Source: Nipponacmea schrenckii
Lineage: Eukaryota > Mollusca > Gastropoda > Lottiidae
Assembly: GCA_030562195.1 (NCBI GenBank)
Contig: CM060199.1
Span: forward strand, 35,980,338-36,044,337
DNA: 64,000 bases
Direction of reading: 5' to 3'
In this document: piece by piece, positions 1 through 12,063 of the stretch
Position numbering within the stretch: position 1 is the stretch's first letter
How the letters are laid out: every line of letters begins with the position of its first letter
Notes under the pieces: model-generated
What the model was told of the DNA's origin: nothing
What the model saw: only the letters and a program-made list of their open reading frames with translations
The model's database searches: none
Program-made: the position numbers and the translations under genes

Positions 1-293
1 TGTTAAATCTAACTTGATTTACAATCGATCTATGGCCTTTTAGCACCAGGTGTGCTTTGTTTATATACTGCCCTGTGGAAAAACAAATTCTCATAAAATC
101 ACCTTAAAGAGACATTTTCAGGGGTTGGATATCGGAATAGTCTTTAGATATACAAGAACAAAACAAAGTTGTATAATTCCAATATACATGTATTATTTTA
201 AGCCATTAATAATTGAAATTCCATCCAAAGTCAATTAACGATAGCATCTGGCTGTTGTTAGCATCGCATGAGTTTGAGTTCAAATTTACTTAC

Positions 294-3200
294 TGGTTGA
301 TAAATCAGGAGGAATAGCCCACATATAAACATTAAAATCATCAGAACCAGACAAAATATACTGAAATATAACAGGATACATTATATAAGGTTATTGATGT
401 ACTCACAATATTATGTAACATACAAATTTTTTAAGCAAGAAGCTAAATGGAAAGGCCTCTTATTTGCTTATTTATCATATTTTGCTTTAAAATGGTGGAC
501 GATGGTATATCAGCATGAAATCTCTGTGTAAGATTTGTTAACAATTTTAATCCTAAAATTACATTTAGGGTAGAAATCACATTAATTAACAGAACACAAT
601 TTTATAAATTTTTTGTAAATTGTTGAAACGTCGTGTGAAATGAAACCGACGAAAAGTATAACATAAAATTGTGTTTTGTCATCTAATTTCACAATCTTGA
701 TCTACATGCTGTAAAAATAATTATAGAAATCAAATTACCTGATCTCTATCACCAGCAAAACAACAAGATTTCATTGTACAGGAATTAAAATAACCAGTGT
801 GGTCAAATTCTACTATTGGCGATTTATTATCTATATTATATATGACTGGAGGTAAACGTCTACGCAATGCTAATATTTGAGTACCCTGGTTGTTAATTCT
901 AACACTCATACAGCTTTGTTGTTCAAATTCTCCACCATATCTCATTATACAACTGAAATAAAATATCCATGGCTAAACATCTATTTATTACCTAATCTCT
1001 TTAATAGTTTAATAAAAAATAAGTACTGAATAGTACCGTATAATGCCAAAATTCAAAACAGTATTTTTCAAAGAAAGATTTTCTAAGCTCTATAATTTTA
1101 TTCTTTTTGAATATTGTTTGCTATTATTTTGAATAAATGATTTACCTTTTGGGTTTTCTAACATCCCATAAACCAATACCTTCTCTTACGTTAGCTGTTG
1201 CTACTAGACGTGGATCTAGGGGATTATACATCACAGAATGCATAGAAGAAACATAATTGGCTAAACAAAATGGCTCTGAAAAATACAAATAAAATCTAAT
1301 TAAAGGGATAATAGGCGTTAGAACGAACATAAAATTTTAAGTTCACTCAAATTTGGACAATAACAGTATATATCCATCAGTGGACTTACCTATACATCAA
1401 AATCCCTCTAAAAATCCGATAAATCCCCAAAATAAAGTAGTTAATCATAAAACGCTTGAGCCATCCATCAAGCGATTTTCAAATCGTGTAAATATAAAGG
1501 GAAGTAACTCTAACATGTGGGTTTTCACGCGTCCTTGACCCCTACTGTTGAATTCCACAATGATGTTTTAGAGTTGATTTACCAGACGCTTCTATTCTCA
1601 AACTGAATGGAATCGTCGCTGGCTCACTTTTTTTTAAAATTCCGAATATACTTTTATTGTGGTTTTTTAAAATTTGGTAAAGTGTGGGATGCATACTTAT
1701 TTAACTAATAGTCAATATGAAACACAAATATAAGCCGTAGGACGAGTGTATTCTAACGCCTATTATCCCTTTAATGTGGCAAAAAGATGGACACAAAATT
1801 TGACCAAGCTACAGGTTTTTATTTAGGATTATATCAATATATCAAGTAATGATTTAATATTACCTGAATCAGCTGGTTCTCTAATATCATATATCAATAT
1901 TCTACCATCATCACAAGCACTGGCAAATACATGGGGATTATTAGGATCTGTGGATAATCCATACACAGCATCTTCATGCATAAAGTTATCTACTGGATTA
2001 CCTCTGGATAAAAATTAATATTATCTTTTTATTCTAGATACGATATAGTAGTTGTTTGACAAATTAAGGGAGAAACATTGATAAACCTTTTTTCTATGAA
2101 TCAACAAAAAATTCATTCAACAAAGTGAATGACTTTTGTACTTCCTTTTCTGCAGCTCAATCGATTTTGATTTATCAAAGATACATGGCCCTAAATGATT
2201 GTGCTTTCAACCTTAACAGACTCATAAGTCAAGTATTTTTTTAGTACCGGTAATACAAACTAGTAATTTAAATTAGTAATTTAAACTAGTTATACAAATT
2301 AGTAATTTAAACTAGTAATACAAACTAGTAATACAAACTAGTAATACAAACAAGTAATTCAAACTAGTAATACAGACTAGTATTAATATAAACAGACACT
2401 TACGTAGCAGCATCATGGACAAACACTTGTTCATCATTCCCTGAAAGAATTTAAGATATAATACAACAATCTATGTATTTCAGACCTCTTTTTAATGTGA
2501 TCAATTTATCTTTTTTCACACATTTATGTTCAGTGTCTATACTTGTAGGTTGACAATTTTGAGTAAAAAGCAACTTTGTAGGCCTACTGTACAATATTCT
2601 CATACCAATTATTTTTCCTCACCACTGGCTGGTACTATTCAAAACAGTAAAAAAATGCCAAAATATGAACAACACATGAGAGATAAAAATAAACAACTTA
2701 CCTCCAGAGAAAATCTTTTCATTATCTTTATCAAATGCTATACAAAATATATTACTTCTATGTTCCGATTTCATACAGTTAGGACTTCCCTTTCTCCACA
2801 TAGCTTTCTGTGTGTTCCATAATAATACCCTTCTATCATCTCCTCCTGAAAAAAGTGCAAGTAAATATTCATCAATATATAATGAAATAGGCCTACTGCT
2901 TTAAGGCCTATGTGTTAGTAACTAAACAATAATAAAGTCATGCCCTTAACATCTTCATTGAACTAGGATAGCCCTTACTGCATAAATCTACCTGGAATTT
3001 TTAATTTAAATAGGCTTTTTAAACTTCAACATGCATTATAGGGTCTTATAAATGTCCTCAGATTCCTAAAATATAGGCTTTTATGATGATGTTCAATACA
3101 GACTTCTCTCAACAAAAGTCCATTTTTTGTAGGCTACGCAAAATTCCATTCTGTAAAATCATGTATTTTGAGATTCTATGAACAATTTGGTTGGGCAGTA

Positions 3201-3482
3201 ATATGACATGAAAGACAATCAATACATACCTGAAGCTATCATGTGTCCGCCATTATTTGAGAATTCTATTGCATTCACACAACCAAAATGGCCTTTAATA
3301 TCACTGTGATACAAACTGGAAGCGTGAAGTAGTTTATCTCTAAATAATTTTTGTGAGTTATGCCGTTTAGGCTCAATTATTCGGTTCTGTATCAAAGAGT
3401 GACAACTAAAACTATTCATTATTTGTCTATTTTCACTTTTAAGTTTTACTTTCGATTTATTTTTTAGTGGCTTGTTATTCAT
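294..3482 (-). CDS. DCAF5: DCAF5, DDB1- and CUL4-associated factor 5 (N-terminal WD40 part, 3' partial)
   Basis: Substrate receptor of the CUL4-DDB1 ubiquitin ligase. Seven exons are read on the minus strand: 3230-3482 (start codon at 3482), 2702-2845, 2404-2440, 1864-2003, 1146-1275, 739-952 and 294-360. All join in frame and give about 328 residues. The segments match DCAF5 in order: the stretch GHFGCVNAIEFSNNGG, then SNIFCIAF and FSGGNDEQV, then FCLANY and the block LALRRRLPPV, then FNSCTMKSCCFAGDRDQ followed by YILSGSDDFN. WD-repeat ends are visible, and GLWDVRKP carries the WDxR signature by which DCAFs contact DDB1. Exon 7 ends with a good donor (GTAAGT), so the last WD repeats and the long C-terminal tail lie left of position 1. 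The first 293 bases are intron. Product call is very secure; exon ends were checked by phase. Confidence 0.95.
2262..2385. repeat. Short AT-rich tandem repeat in a DCAF5 intron
   Basis: About eight imperfect copies of a roughly 14-base unit built on ACTAGTAATACAA lie in the intron between exons 3 and 4 of DCAF5, ending just upstream (in + coordinates) of exon 3. Simple intronic microsatellite-like sequence; no function is suggested. Confidence 0.8.
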
Positions 3483-6400
3483 TGTGATATCGACATGTTA
3501 TCTTTGTATTGTCAATATGAAATGAAGCATATTGGAACAGTGTTGACAGTTCTTAGACTCGATCTTTTCTCAAAACTTCCTCCCGATCATCCAGTAATTT
3601 ATTGTCTCACAAAATAAGCATCATAGTTTAGATTACACATGGAATACGCTTTAGAATATCAAAAGCAAAGACGTTAATGGAAATTCGCAATCCAATGTTC
3701 ATTTCTCATTTCAACCTCCAAAATATACTAAATTTAAGTAAAATTCTCTTTTCCTCATCGGTAATTGGTCTCTTCAAGAATTTTTCAGAAATGGCTTCTG
3801 ATCAAAAACAAGTCTCGCGAGAAAATAAGAGACAAGCAGACGACGTCTTACTTTCCAAATGAGGAAAAAAATGTTGTGGAAAATTATTTCATTAGCCTTT
3901 TTCATATTTCTTATTTAGTCCAAAGCATGGCCTACGTTGAGATAAGTTTAGACGCGTATCGGACAGTAGCATAGCGAGCATTTCATTGACTGCTGTCCAG
4001 AGCTGTTGGAGATCTAAATGATGACGATGACGATTTGACTTTATAAATTTTGTACCGATAGGCTACTCATTATTTATTAAAGTAGCCTTCTCTGTAATCG
4101 ATAATTGAATTAGTTCTTATAAATTGATGTTACACTAAAATTGAAAGTACCTGTAGGCCTATTTAGTTTTTGTGGATTAATATTTATATATAGGCTACTT
4201 GATATATTCTTGAATGTATGCCTTAAAATTAATAATCTTTAGAATTGATAGGCTATTATTTAGCATTTTTAGATCTCCAGAAATGAGGTATTCATTCAGT
4301 TCTCAAGGAATGACAGGCTATTAGTTAGTCATAGGCTATCTTCAATTAAGTTCATTCTAATTTCTTTATAATCGATATAGCTCTAGAATCCAGAAATTAA
4401 ACCATTTAGTTTTGTATAATTTGTTCGCCGGATCAGATAGTATTATGCCTAGTCCGCTTGATTATAGTTTTCTTGATTATAATTTATTTAGCACCAGTGC
4501 TCTAGAAATGACATTATTTACCTCTGAACTCTAGAAATGATATTATTTAGCACCTGTACTATAGAAATGACATAATTTAGTCCTCTAGAATTGATATTAT
4601 GTAGTATCGGTATTCTAGAATTGATATTGGTGTCTACCAATACTCTAGAACTAGTTCTCTGAATAAGATTATATTGATAATTAATATTAGTTATTTAGAT
4701 CTCTAAATGGTGTTTTCAATTCTGAAGAATTTATAGGCCTCTGATCTAGTTTTAAAGTAATCGATTTTAATCAGTTCTTTAGAATCATTTAGTTCTATAA
4801 AATTGATATTATCCATATTTTATGATTATATTGCATATTGAATACAAAGAAAGACATTTGTGTTTTGGGGAAAAGTGTTTAATTAAAAGTGCCGGCCAAT
4901 ATTGGCCCTAGTAGTATGATTTTGTGTTACAAATGGAAGGTTATCAGGCGTAGGACTACGTTTATTTCAGTCGTTAACAGAAATTCGGATTTTTTTCAAA
5001 CGTCGACATTGAAGATACACCCGAATTTTATGGAGAAAAACACTTGTATTGTGGTTTTGGGAAATTTCTGAATAAAAGTGCTACATTCTATGGGATAATC
5101 GCTTGGATTGTTATTAAGGGAAATGTCTGAAAGTCCCAGGACAGGTATTGATTGCAAGCTAACAAGGACCATATAGGCTTATGGCCCACCCCTACACTAC
5201 AATTGTCACAATTCAGTCAATTTTGGCCATGGTTGTGGCCTATAATGATTTCTTTTTAAATGGAAGCCCATCATGTCCTATACGTCAATATCAGAAATTG
5301 ATATTTTGTTTCAAACTTTCGAGAAATTCGACTTTTAAGTTCCACCCAAATTAGCGCGGGGATATTCTAGGGAAATATCTGAAACTAAAGTGGTATTTAG
5401 GGTGATTGAAAGTAACAAGTTACTTGTTCAATAAAAGGCACTGGCACAGGGTTAAAGTTTTGTTTACAATTATCGTGGTGTTAGATCAGACAGAATGCAA
5501 GTTAGCAAGTCGAAATTTGGAAGGTAGCAACTTAAGATGGGCCTGTACCTTCACAACTTCACAACTCTGATAGTTTCACCCAATTAAGCTTTTTATGATG
5601 TATGTGAGCCACTAAAGAAAAAGTAGCTATTGTATATATGTATTATAATTAATGATTCGTACTTACGACGAAAATACCAAAATCACAATTATCTGAACTG
5701 ACTGGTGTGTCTCTGGACTTGGGAAAAGACGGATGCGTGGTGTGTTCGAATATTTGATTCTGCTTTTGGTATTTCGACCATATACATTAACACTTATTGA
5801 CGAGGCATGTTTAGGTTTATAATGAACATATAATCTTTACTCAGGCTTGTGTAATTAAAGGTGACATTTAAAAAATATTAACAATTAACAAGTTAAAGAG
5901 TGGCAAATGATCAAGGTTTTGTCATTGTAAATGTATACTGCAGCGTTAAAATATGAACAAAACTAAAATTCGAAATTTAAACGTCTCTATAAAGGCCAAT
6001 ATATGCCAATCTAGATAATTGTTCTAAATAGTTGGACCTTAACATTGATAAAACTTGATAATACAATGGGTACACCCGTAGTAATATCTAGATCACGTGA
6101 CCAGCATATCGTCCTATATACAGTAAATACCACATTACATACACTGACAGATACCCCTAACCTGAAGGTGAACCATGTATTATGGTTAAAGTTTATTGTG
6201 TCACCTGAAATCTATTTATGTAACGTGTAACTTGATGTTGGCTTACACTTTAAAATCAGAAATGGAATAAATGATTTGGACGTGAAGTTCCTGAAAAGGT
6301 AGGTACATGTACTCTATATTTCGAAATCTTGATTTAAAATTCAAATTTCGGGGACTCTATTTTAACATTTTGTCGTTAAAGTTTACGATTATCAATTCTT

Positions 6401-6890
6401 TACGACCAAAAAAGGATTACACGTATGCTACACATTAAATAGAATCTCGTTGCCCCTAAAGGTTTGCCCATTTTGGTAACATAAATCATAAATCTATAGG
6501 CCTACTGTTATAATATCAGGTCTATTTGTAGTACTTTTGATATCTGTTCACTATTATATTATAACCACGTATAATTTATTGAACGGTCATTTGAAAACTG
6601 GTATAACTATCAGCTCATTTTTTATACTTTATGCACAGTAGCGAATTTCAGTTATTTAATTACGGTACGGCTGAAGTCAAAAGTTGCCTTTCAATTCTTG
6701 GAATAAGATGTTGGTTCTTGGACTCCTGTTTACCTGTTAACCTGTTTACCTGTTCTTCGGTCTGTTTGCCTGGAAAGCACATGCAGAGTATGGATGATAA
6801 ATTTATCATTTCTTCTAATATAGATATTCGGATTGTTCTTTGTTTTTGTATTAGTTAGGAGTTTCTCGTTGGTCGTCTTGAGTTGAGAAT
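3483..6890. other. Gene-poor intergenic region upstream of DCAF5
   Basis: Holds the promoter side of DCAF5 and about 3.4 kb of AT-rich sequence. The open frames at 3677-3974 and 4889-5071 have no recognisable domain, no splice partner and composition like the surrounding DNA. Degenerate repeats occur at 4440-4660. No gene is supported. Confidence 0.6.
4440..4660. repeat. Degenerate tandem repeat built on TCTAGAAATGATATTATTTA
   Basis: At least five imperfect copies spaced about 35-45 bases apart. Each has a TCTAGAA core followed by TGATATTAT or TGACATTAT, and several are followed by TTAGCACC. Looser relatives extend from about 4250 to 4830. It looks like an old, decaying minisatellite. Confidence 0.6.
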
Positions 6891-6897
6891 TTGGTTA

Positions 6898-7230
6898 TTA
6901 CTGGTAAAAACTTGGGGTGAATTTGAATTTACTGTTTTTCCATGCTGAGTTGAGATTGGACTTGAAGTTGTTTATGGAGGTTGAATTTACAACATAGTCA
7001 GGTAGGGCGTTCCAGTCATTTACTACTCGGATGGCAAAAGAATTTTTCCTCACATCTAGCCTTGTTTGTTGTTTGGTTAATTTCTTACTATTTCCTCTGG
7101 TTCTGGTATTTCCTAATATGGTTAATAGGCCTGGATTGGATAGTTCATCTTTCCCACTGAGGAATCTGAACACCTGGATCATATCTGAGCGTTGTCTCCT
7201 ATACTCAAGTGAGGGTAGGCCTAGACTCAA
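6898..7230 (-). mobile_element. 3'-end fragment of a non-LTR retrotransposon (LINE) reverse transcriptase ORF
   Basis: A 110-codon frame on the minus strand reads like the extreme C-terminus of LINE reverse transcriptases of the jockey/CR1 type. It has GLPSLEYRRQRSDMIQVF, then a run of basic residues ending in LDVRKNSFAIRVVNDWNALP, then VVNSTSINNFKSNLN. The motif order RR.R.DMI / F..RVVNDWN.LP / V....S.N.FK..L is characteristic of this terminus. Nothing upstream (above 7250) continues the polymerase, so this is a 5'-truncated, inactive copy, as is usual for LINEs. The frame is still open, so the insertion need not be very old. The 3' boundary is not visible. Confidence 0.8.
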
Positions 7231-7319
7231 ATCTATTTGGATGACGATTCTTGAACTAGAATCTATTTTAATGATTATTCATGATCTAGAATCTTTGTTT
7301 TAATGACGATTTTGACACA

Positions 7320-8330
7320 TAATATATTATGATACTAATAGTGAAATTTAGACTCGTACTTCGATAGTGATATAAGATTTATTTACGACATTTAGAAGCC
7401 AGAAGTACACACTAGACAATAATTACGAGATAAAAACACATTTTTTAAAGATAGTGGTGTAGACTTAATGAGCCAGTATAATTAATACAATATTGATGCT
7501 TGGACTCGAACTTGGAAAGTGGCGTTTTTTTTTTATTTTTTGTTTTTTTTGGTACAGTATATTTGATACTGATAGTGACGCTTGTTTTTGAACTTAGATA
7601 TTGGTGAAGACCTGTTGGTACGGTATATATTTGATACTGATAGTGATGCTAGGACTCGAACTTAGATAATGGTGTAGACTTGTTGGTAAAGTATAATTGA
7701 TACAATATTGATGCTTGGACTCGAACTTAGAAAGTTGCGTAGACCTATTGGTACAGTAAATATTTGATACTGATAGTGATGCTAGGACTCGAACTTAGAT
7801 AAAGGTGTAGACTTATTGGGCCAGTACAATTAATACAATAGTCATGCTTGGACCCGAACTTAGATGATGGTATAGACTTGTTGGTACAGTATGTATTTGA
7901 TACTGATAATCACTATACATTTAGAAGCGAGAAGTACAAGACCATAATTATGAGATAAAAACACATTTTTTTAGAAAGTGGTGTAGACCTAATGGGCTAG
8001 TATAATTAATACAATATTAATGCTTGGACTCGAACTTGGAAAGTGGTGTAGACTTATTGGTACAGTATATATATTTGATACTGATAATGACGCTTGGATT
8101 TGAACTTAGAGAGTAGTGTATACTCTTTTGCACAGTATCTAATTAATATTGATAGTGACTCAAGGACATTTAATTAGATAGTGGTGCAGACAGTATAATA
8201 TAATTCATACTGATTGTGATGCTTATTGGATTCAAATGAGATAGTCGTGTAGACTATACTTGATACTATAGTGATGCTTGAAAACAAATTACATAGCGAT
8301 GTGGACATAGCGATACAGTACATAACATAT
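7320..8330. repeat. Minisatellite, ~67-70 bp unit
   Basis: Roughly a dozen copies of a unit reading TTGATACTGATAGTGATGCT, then GGACTCGAACTTAGATA, then GGTGTAGACTTGTTGGTACA, then AGTATATA. Copies alternate between GATACTGATAGTGATGC and GATACAATATTGATGC variants, suggesting a higher-order dimer of about 135 bases. An insert with AGAAGTACA..ACATTTTTTTA occurs twice (7390-7450 and 7930-7980). Both ends fade into degenerate copies. No open frame of interest. Confidence 0.85.
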
Positions 8331-8879
8331 TCAGTAACCCTACTTGTCCCAATGGTATATTTTAAAAACCAAAAATGAGCAAAAGCTCACTCTGTTCAAA
8401 CATACATTTTGTTAAATACTAGATTAGACTTACAATAAAATATTAGATACAAACATCTTTTTGTGAACACACAGCAATTACAGTCTTTGTTTAATAAATC
8501 TTCTTTGTATATTCATCGCAATAATATTTTTAATAAAGATTAAATTAATGACAAGAGACACATGCCGTGCCATATCTTTATCTAAATAGATACAATACAG
8601 GGTCACGATTTGACAGGTTATCTTGTATTTTTTTCTTATGTAGATAGTTGCAAGGAAATAAACATTTGACACAATAAAATATGTGTTTTTAATTTTTTAT
8701 AACCAAATAAGTTCACATACTTAATATCACGTGGCGAATAAACTTGTGAAATGTTCATTTGTATTAAAGAGCTAAATAACTGACACACCAAAAGTACATT
8801 TTTAAAAAAAAATAATCTCCATGGGACATATCCGACTTCTTTCCGTCGGATTCAGGATGGTTATATTTTGACAAATATT

Positions 8880-9075
8880 TTCCACAAAATACAATAATGA
8901 ATTGAATGGAGTTTTCCGTGCCTACGCAACTCCGTGCAGTATGCAATCAGTTGTCAGAACTGTGGAATTAAACTCCTTTTTTTTCGATTTCCAATGGTTG
9001 CGGTATCTTTAATGTGTACTGCAGAGGTTTAGGTTAATTGTCCAACCCGAACGACTAGAAGAGCCTTTCATCAAA
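8880..9075 (-). mobile_element. Fragment of the dispersed SINE-like repeat family also at 45120 and 48640
   Basis: Shares with the copy at 45140-45345, in the same + strand order, GAATGGAGTTTT..TGCCTAC, then CCGTGCAGTATG, then TTTTTCGATTTCCAA, and finally CCAACCCGAACGACTAGA. The tRNA-like end containing the B-box is missing here. Truncated dispersed copy just upstream of the gene at 9169. Strand is given by analogy with the B-box orientation of the fuller copy. Confidence 0.6.
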
Positions 9076-9168
9076 GCCCATCCAACTTCCATCATTAGCA
9101 AATAATGTTAGTTGATAAAATTTTAATATTTTTTTTTTACAGGATATCGACGGGTACATTAAGTCAAC

Positions 9169-9862
9169 ATGAACTGGGTACGAAGTACTTTGAAATATTT
9201 GGGGCTGTTTTCTTCCTCGGATGAGCAACCTTTAAAAGAAGATTTCCATCGTAGTGAGGAGGATATAACGAAAAAAACAGATACCATAACAACTATTAAA
9301 ACCTTTACTGAGAAATATCCCATCAACTCTGGGAATAATAATACTAAAGCAATCAACACAGAATGCATTCAAGCAAACGACTATGCTACGACGGACGTTG
9401 TGGACTCATCGGATCATAATGAACCTATAACTAAAGACAATACTGTGATAAACTGTGATATGGACAACATAAATTTATTAGAGGACACATCAGATGAAAT
9501 AATGAATCTCTCTGTTGATCCACAAGAAACTTCAACCTCTGAACTTGTCAAATCGGACAAAAAGAAGAAAAAGGGCATGAAAAAGGTAAAGATTAAATAT
9601 GATCATAATCAAGATGGAAATTTATGATCAAATCAGAGGAGATTGTTTTACCCAATTCTGACCCATGAAAGATAAAGAGTTCATTATTATTATTAACTAA
9701 GTTCTTTCGTCGTTTCAGGTCAAAAAAAGAGTAACGTGGGCTGTGAGAAGAAGTTGGAAATGGTTAAAACGTGGATGGTCTGGTTATGCTCCCGGTGTGG
9801 CTTCAGGCATGATGTATTGTACTAATGCCCCATCTACACTTTTTAATCTTCACTCAAAATGA
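9169..9862 (+). CDS. Unrecognised 186-aa basic-tailed protein with RVxF-like motif
   Basis: Two coding exons: 9169-9585 (139 codons) and 9719-9862 (47 codons plus stop). They join AAG|GTC across a GTAAAG..TTTCAG intron in phase 0. A 5' non-coding exon is likely upstream, because a T-rich tract and ACAG acceptor end at about 9141, before GATATCGACGGG. The first 125 residues are polar and acidic with many N, D, T and S, probably disordered. A lysine cluster near residues 130-142 looks like a nuclear localisation signal. The second exon is dense in W, R and K and begins VKKRVTWAVRRSWKWLKRGW. KKRVTW (residues 141-146) fits the RVxF/W docking motif for protein phosphatase 1. Retention of the intron would give a 152-aa form without that tail. 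I recognise no family. Good splice sites and the change from acidic to basic composition favour a real gene. Confidence 0.65.
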
Positions 9863-10019
9863 TTCCTGTGTACATTGGAAGTCATTAAGCAAATGCGTGA
9901 TTGAATAATCCAAGAATAAATGCCGAGTTGTGTGGAAGTCTGATAGTTATATTTTTTGACTCTGGTATAACTTAGACGACTATCGGCTGACTATTTATCT
10001 TGCTGAATGAAAATTTGGA

Positions 10020-11065
10020 GAATGTATACAATAGAGTCTCCAGATATATCTTGATGGTATATAATGTCTGCCATAAGTATATAAGTTTGACGAATGTCTG
10101 CCAGATAGTCTGTTGAATATATGTCTTGTGGGTATAAAAGTTTGACGAATGTCTGCAGACTATGTATCTTTCTGGTATATAAGGTTGTCCAATGTCTGCA
10201 GACTATATATCTTTCTGGTATATTATGTCTGCAGACTATGTATCTTTCTGGTATATAAGTTTGTCAAATGTCTGCAGACTGTATATCTTTCTGGTATATA
10301 TGTTTGATGAATGTCTGCAGACTGTATATCTTTCTGGTATATAAGTTTGACGAATGTCTGCAGACTATGTATCTTTCTGGTATATTAGTTTGACGAATGT
10401 CTGCAGACTATATATCTTTCTGGTATATAAGTTTGTCGAATGTCTGCAGACTATGTATCTTTCTGGTATATTAGTTTGACGAATGTCTGCAGACTATATA
10501 TCTTTCTGGTATATAAGTTTGTCGAATGTCTGCAGACTATGTATCTTTCTGGTATATTAGTTTGTCGAATGTGTGCATCTGCAGACTATGTATCTTTCTG
10601 GTATATTAGTTTGACGAATGTCTGCAGACTATATATCTTTCTGGTATATAGTTTGCGAATGTCTGCAGACTATGTATCTTTCTGGTATATTATGTCTGCA
10701 GACTATGTATCTTTCTGGTATATAAGTTTGTCGAATGTCTGCAGACTATATATCTTTCTGGTATATTATGTCTGCAGACTATGTATCTTTCTGGTATATA
10801 AGTTTGACGAATGTCTGCAGACTATATTATATATCTTACTAGTATATAAGTTTGACGAATGTCTGCAGACCATATATCTTTGTGGTAAATGAGTTTGACG
10901 TTGTGTGTGAGGTAGTAGGCTGACTATAATTTTATCTTGCTGGTGTATGAGTTTGACGAACATCTGCCAGACATTTTGCTGACTATTTATCCTGCTGGCA
11001 TATGATTTGAACGGATGTCTTATAGATAGTCTGTTGACTACATTTCTTGCTGGTATATAAGTTTG
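10020..11065. repeat. 43-bp minisatellite (TGTCTGCAGACTATGTATCT unit)
   Basis: About 18 copies of a 43-base unit. It reads TTTGACGAATGTCTGCAGAC, then TATATATCTTTCTGGTATAT, then AAG. Shortened ~30-base copies (near 10210, 10690 and 10765) lack the AAGTTTGACGAA part. Copies between 10300 and 10800 are nearly identical; both flanks are more diverged and extend to about 11065. The unit contains a CTGCAG palindrome. It lies between the 9169 gene and PPP2R3C. Confidence 0.92.
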
Positions 11066-12063
11066 ACGAATCCAGACAGATAACCCTTTGACAGATTGTC
11101 TGTAAAATAGCAATAACTTTCAGATTTGAGATAACATACGGCGTTAAAATGGATTTAAAAAATATATTTTATAATGAATCTAAAAGCCAACATGGTTTTC
11201 ATTTTTTATTATAGCTCAGTCTTATTTTAAAGTCTGTCAAAATTGTAACATTTTCATATTGATTTTTATTACTAGTCACTGAATAAACTCAAATATAATC
11301 TAAATATAGTATCTGTATCCCTTTTTTTTTAATATGCTATTTGATATATTTTATTGCATTTTTCAACCGAATTAGTTTAAAAAGTTTAACAGAAAAAACT
11401 GATGTTATTATTTGCAGACATTAGCATCATCCAATCATTGCTCTAAAATTTAACATGGATATAGCTCTAAAATTACCAAATACTGACATTCAAGCCAGTT
11501 GTACTTATGAAAGTAAAAATCCCTGGTAAATTATACATACAATTACAGAATCCACAAGCAGGAAATAAGATGCTATAAGATAAAATATTCTAGAAAACCT
11601 TCTTAAGATATATAGGACCAAAGTTTGGTTTCAACATTTATTTCCATATAATACATACACATCAATCATAACATGATTTAACACTTGTAATACACATACA
11701 TAATGTAATATATACAGTCAGATAGCATCTATAAGCTATATATTATATAGTCAAACGTCAGTATGTCACAAACACATATAGAAATTAATACAAATAAAAG
11801 AAGCAAAATTATAGGAAAAATACAAACCACAAAAATTAATCATGGTTTTTCTTGTATAGTCATAACTAAACTTTCAACTTCAAAAAATCTCATTCAGAGT
11901 TTTTGGTGTTTTATTTTTACTCAACCAATGTTTGATTATTGGTAAGTAAAGACTATGAAATATGTGTCAAATTTTTATTATAAACACGGGGTGATATTTA
12001 AAAATTACAGATGGTACAGAGATGGCAGTTAATGAAAACATTATGGCAGTGGTGTCAAGAGTA
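11066..12063. other. Intergenic sequence and 3' flank of PPP2R3C
   Basis: AT-rich sequence with no supported gene. A polyadenylation signal for PPP2R3C (AATAAA on the minus strand) lies at 11974-11979, about 85 bases past its stop. The frame at 11763-11945 has no features of a protein gene. Confidence 0.6.

Noticed and set aside
3677..3974. Two overlapping plus-strand frames upstream of DCAF5
   Set aside because: No domain, no splice partner and composition like surrounding non-coding DNA.
10440..10892. 150-codon plus-strand open frame (and an antisense frame at 10766-11113)
   Set aside because: Entirely made of the 43-bp minisatellite; openness comes from the repeat lacking stops in all frames, with no start context, domain or conserved segment.
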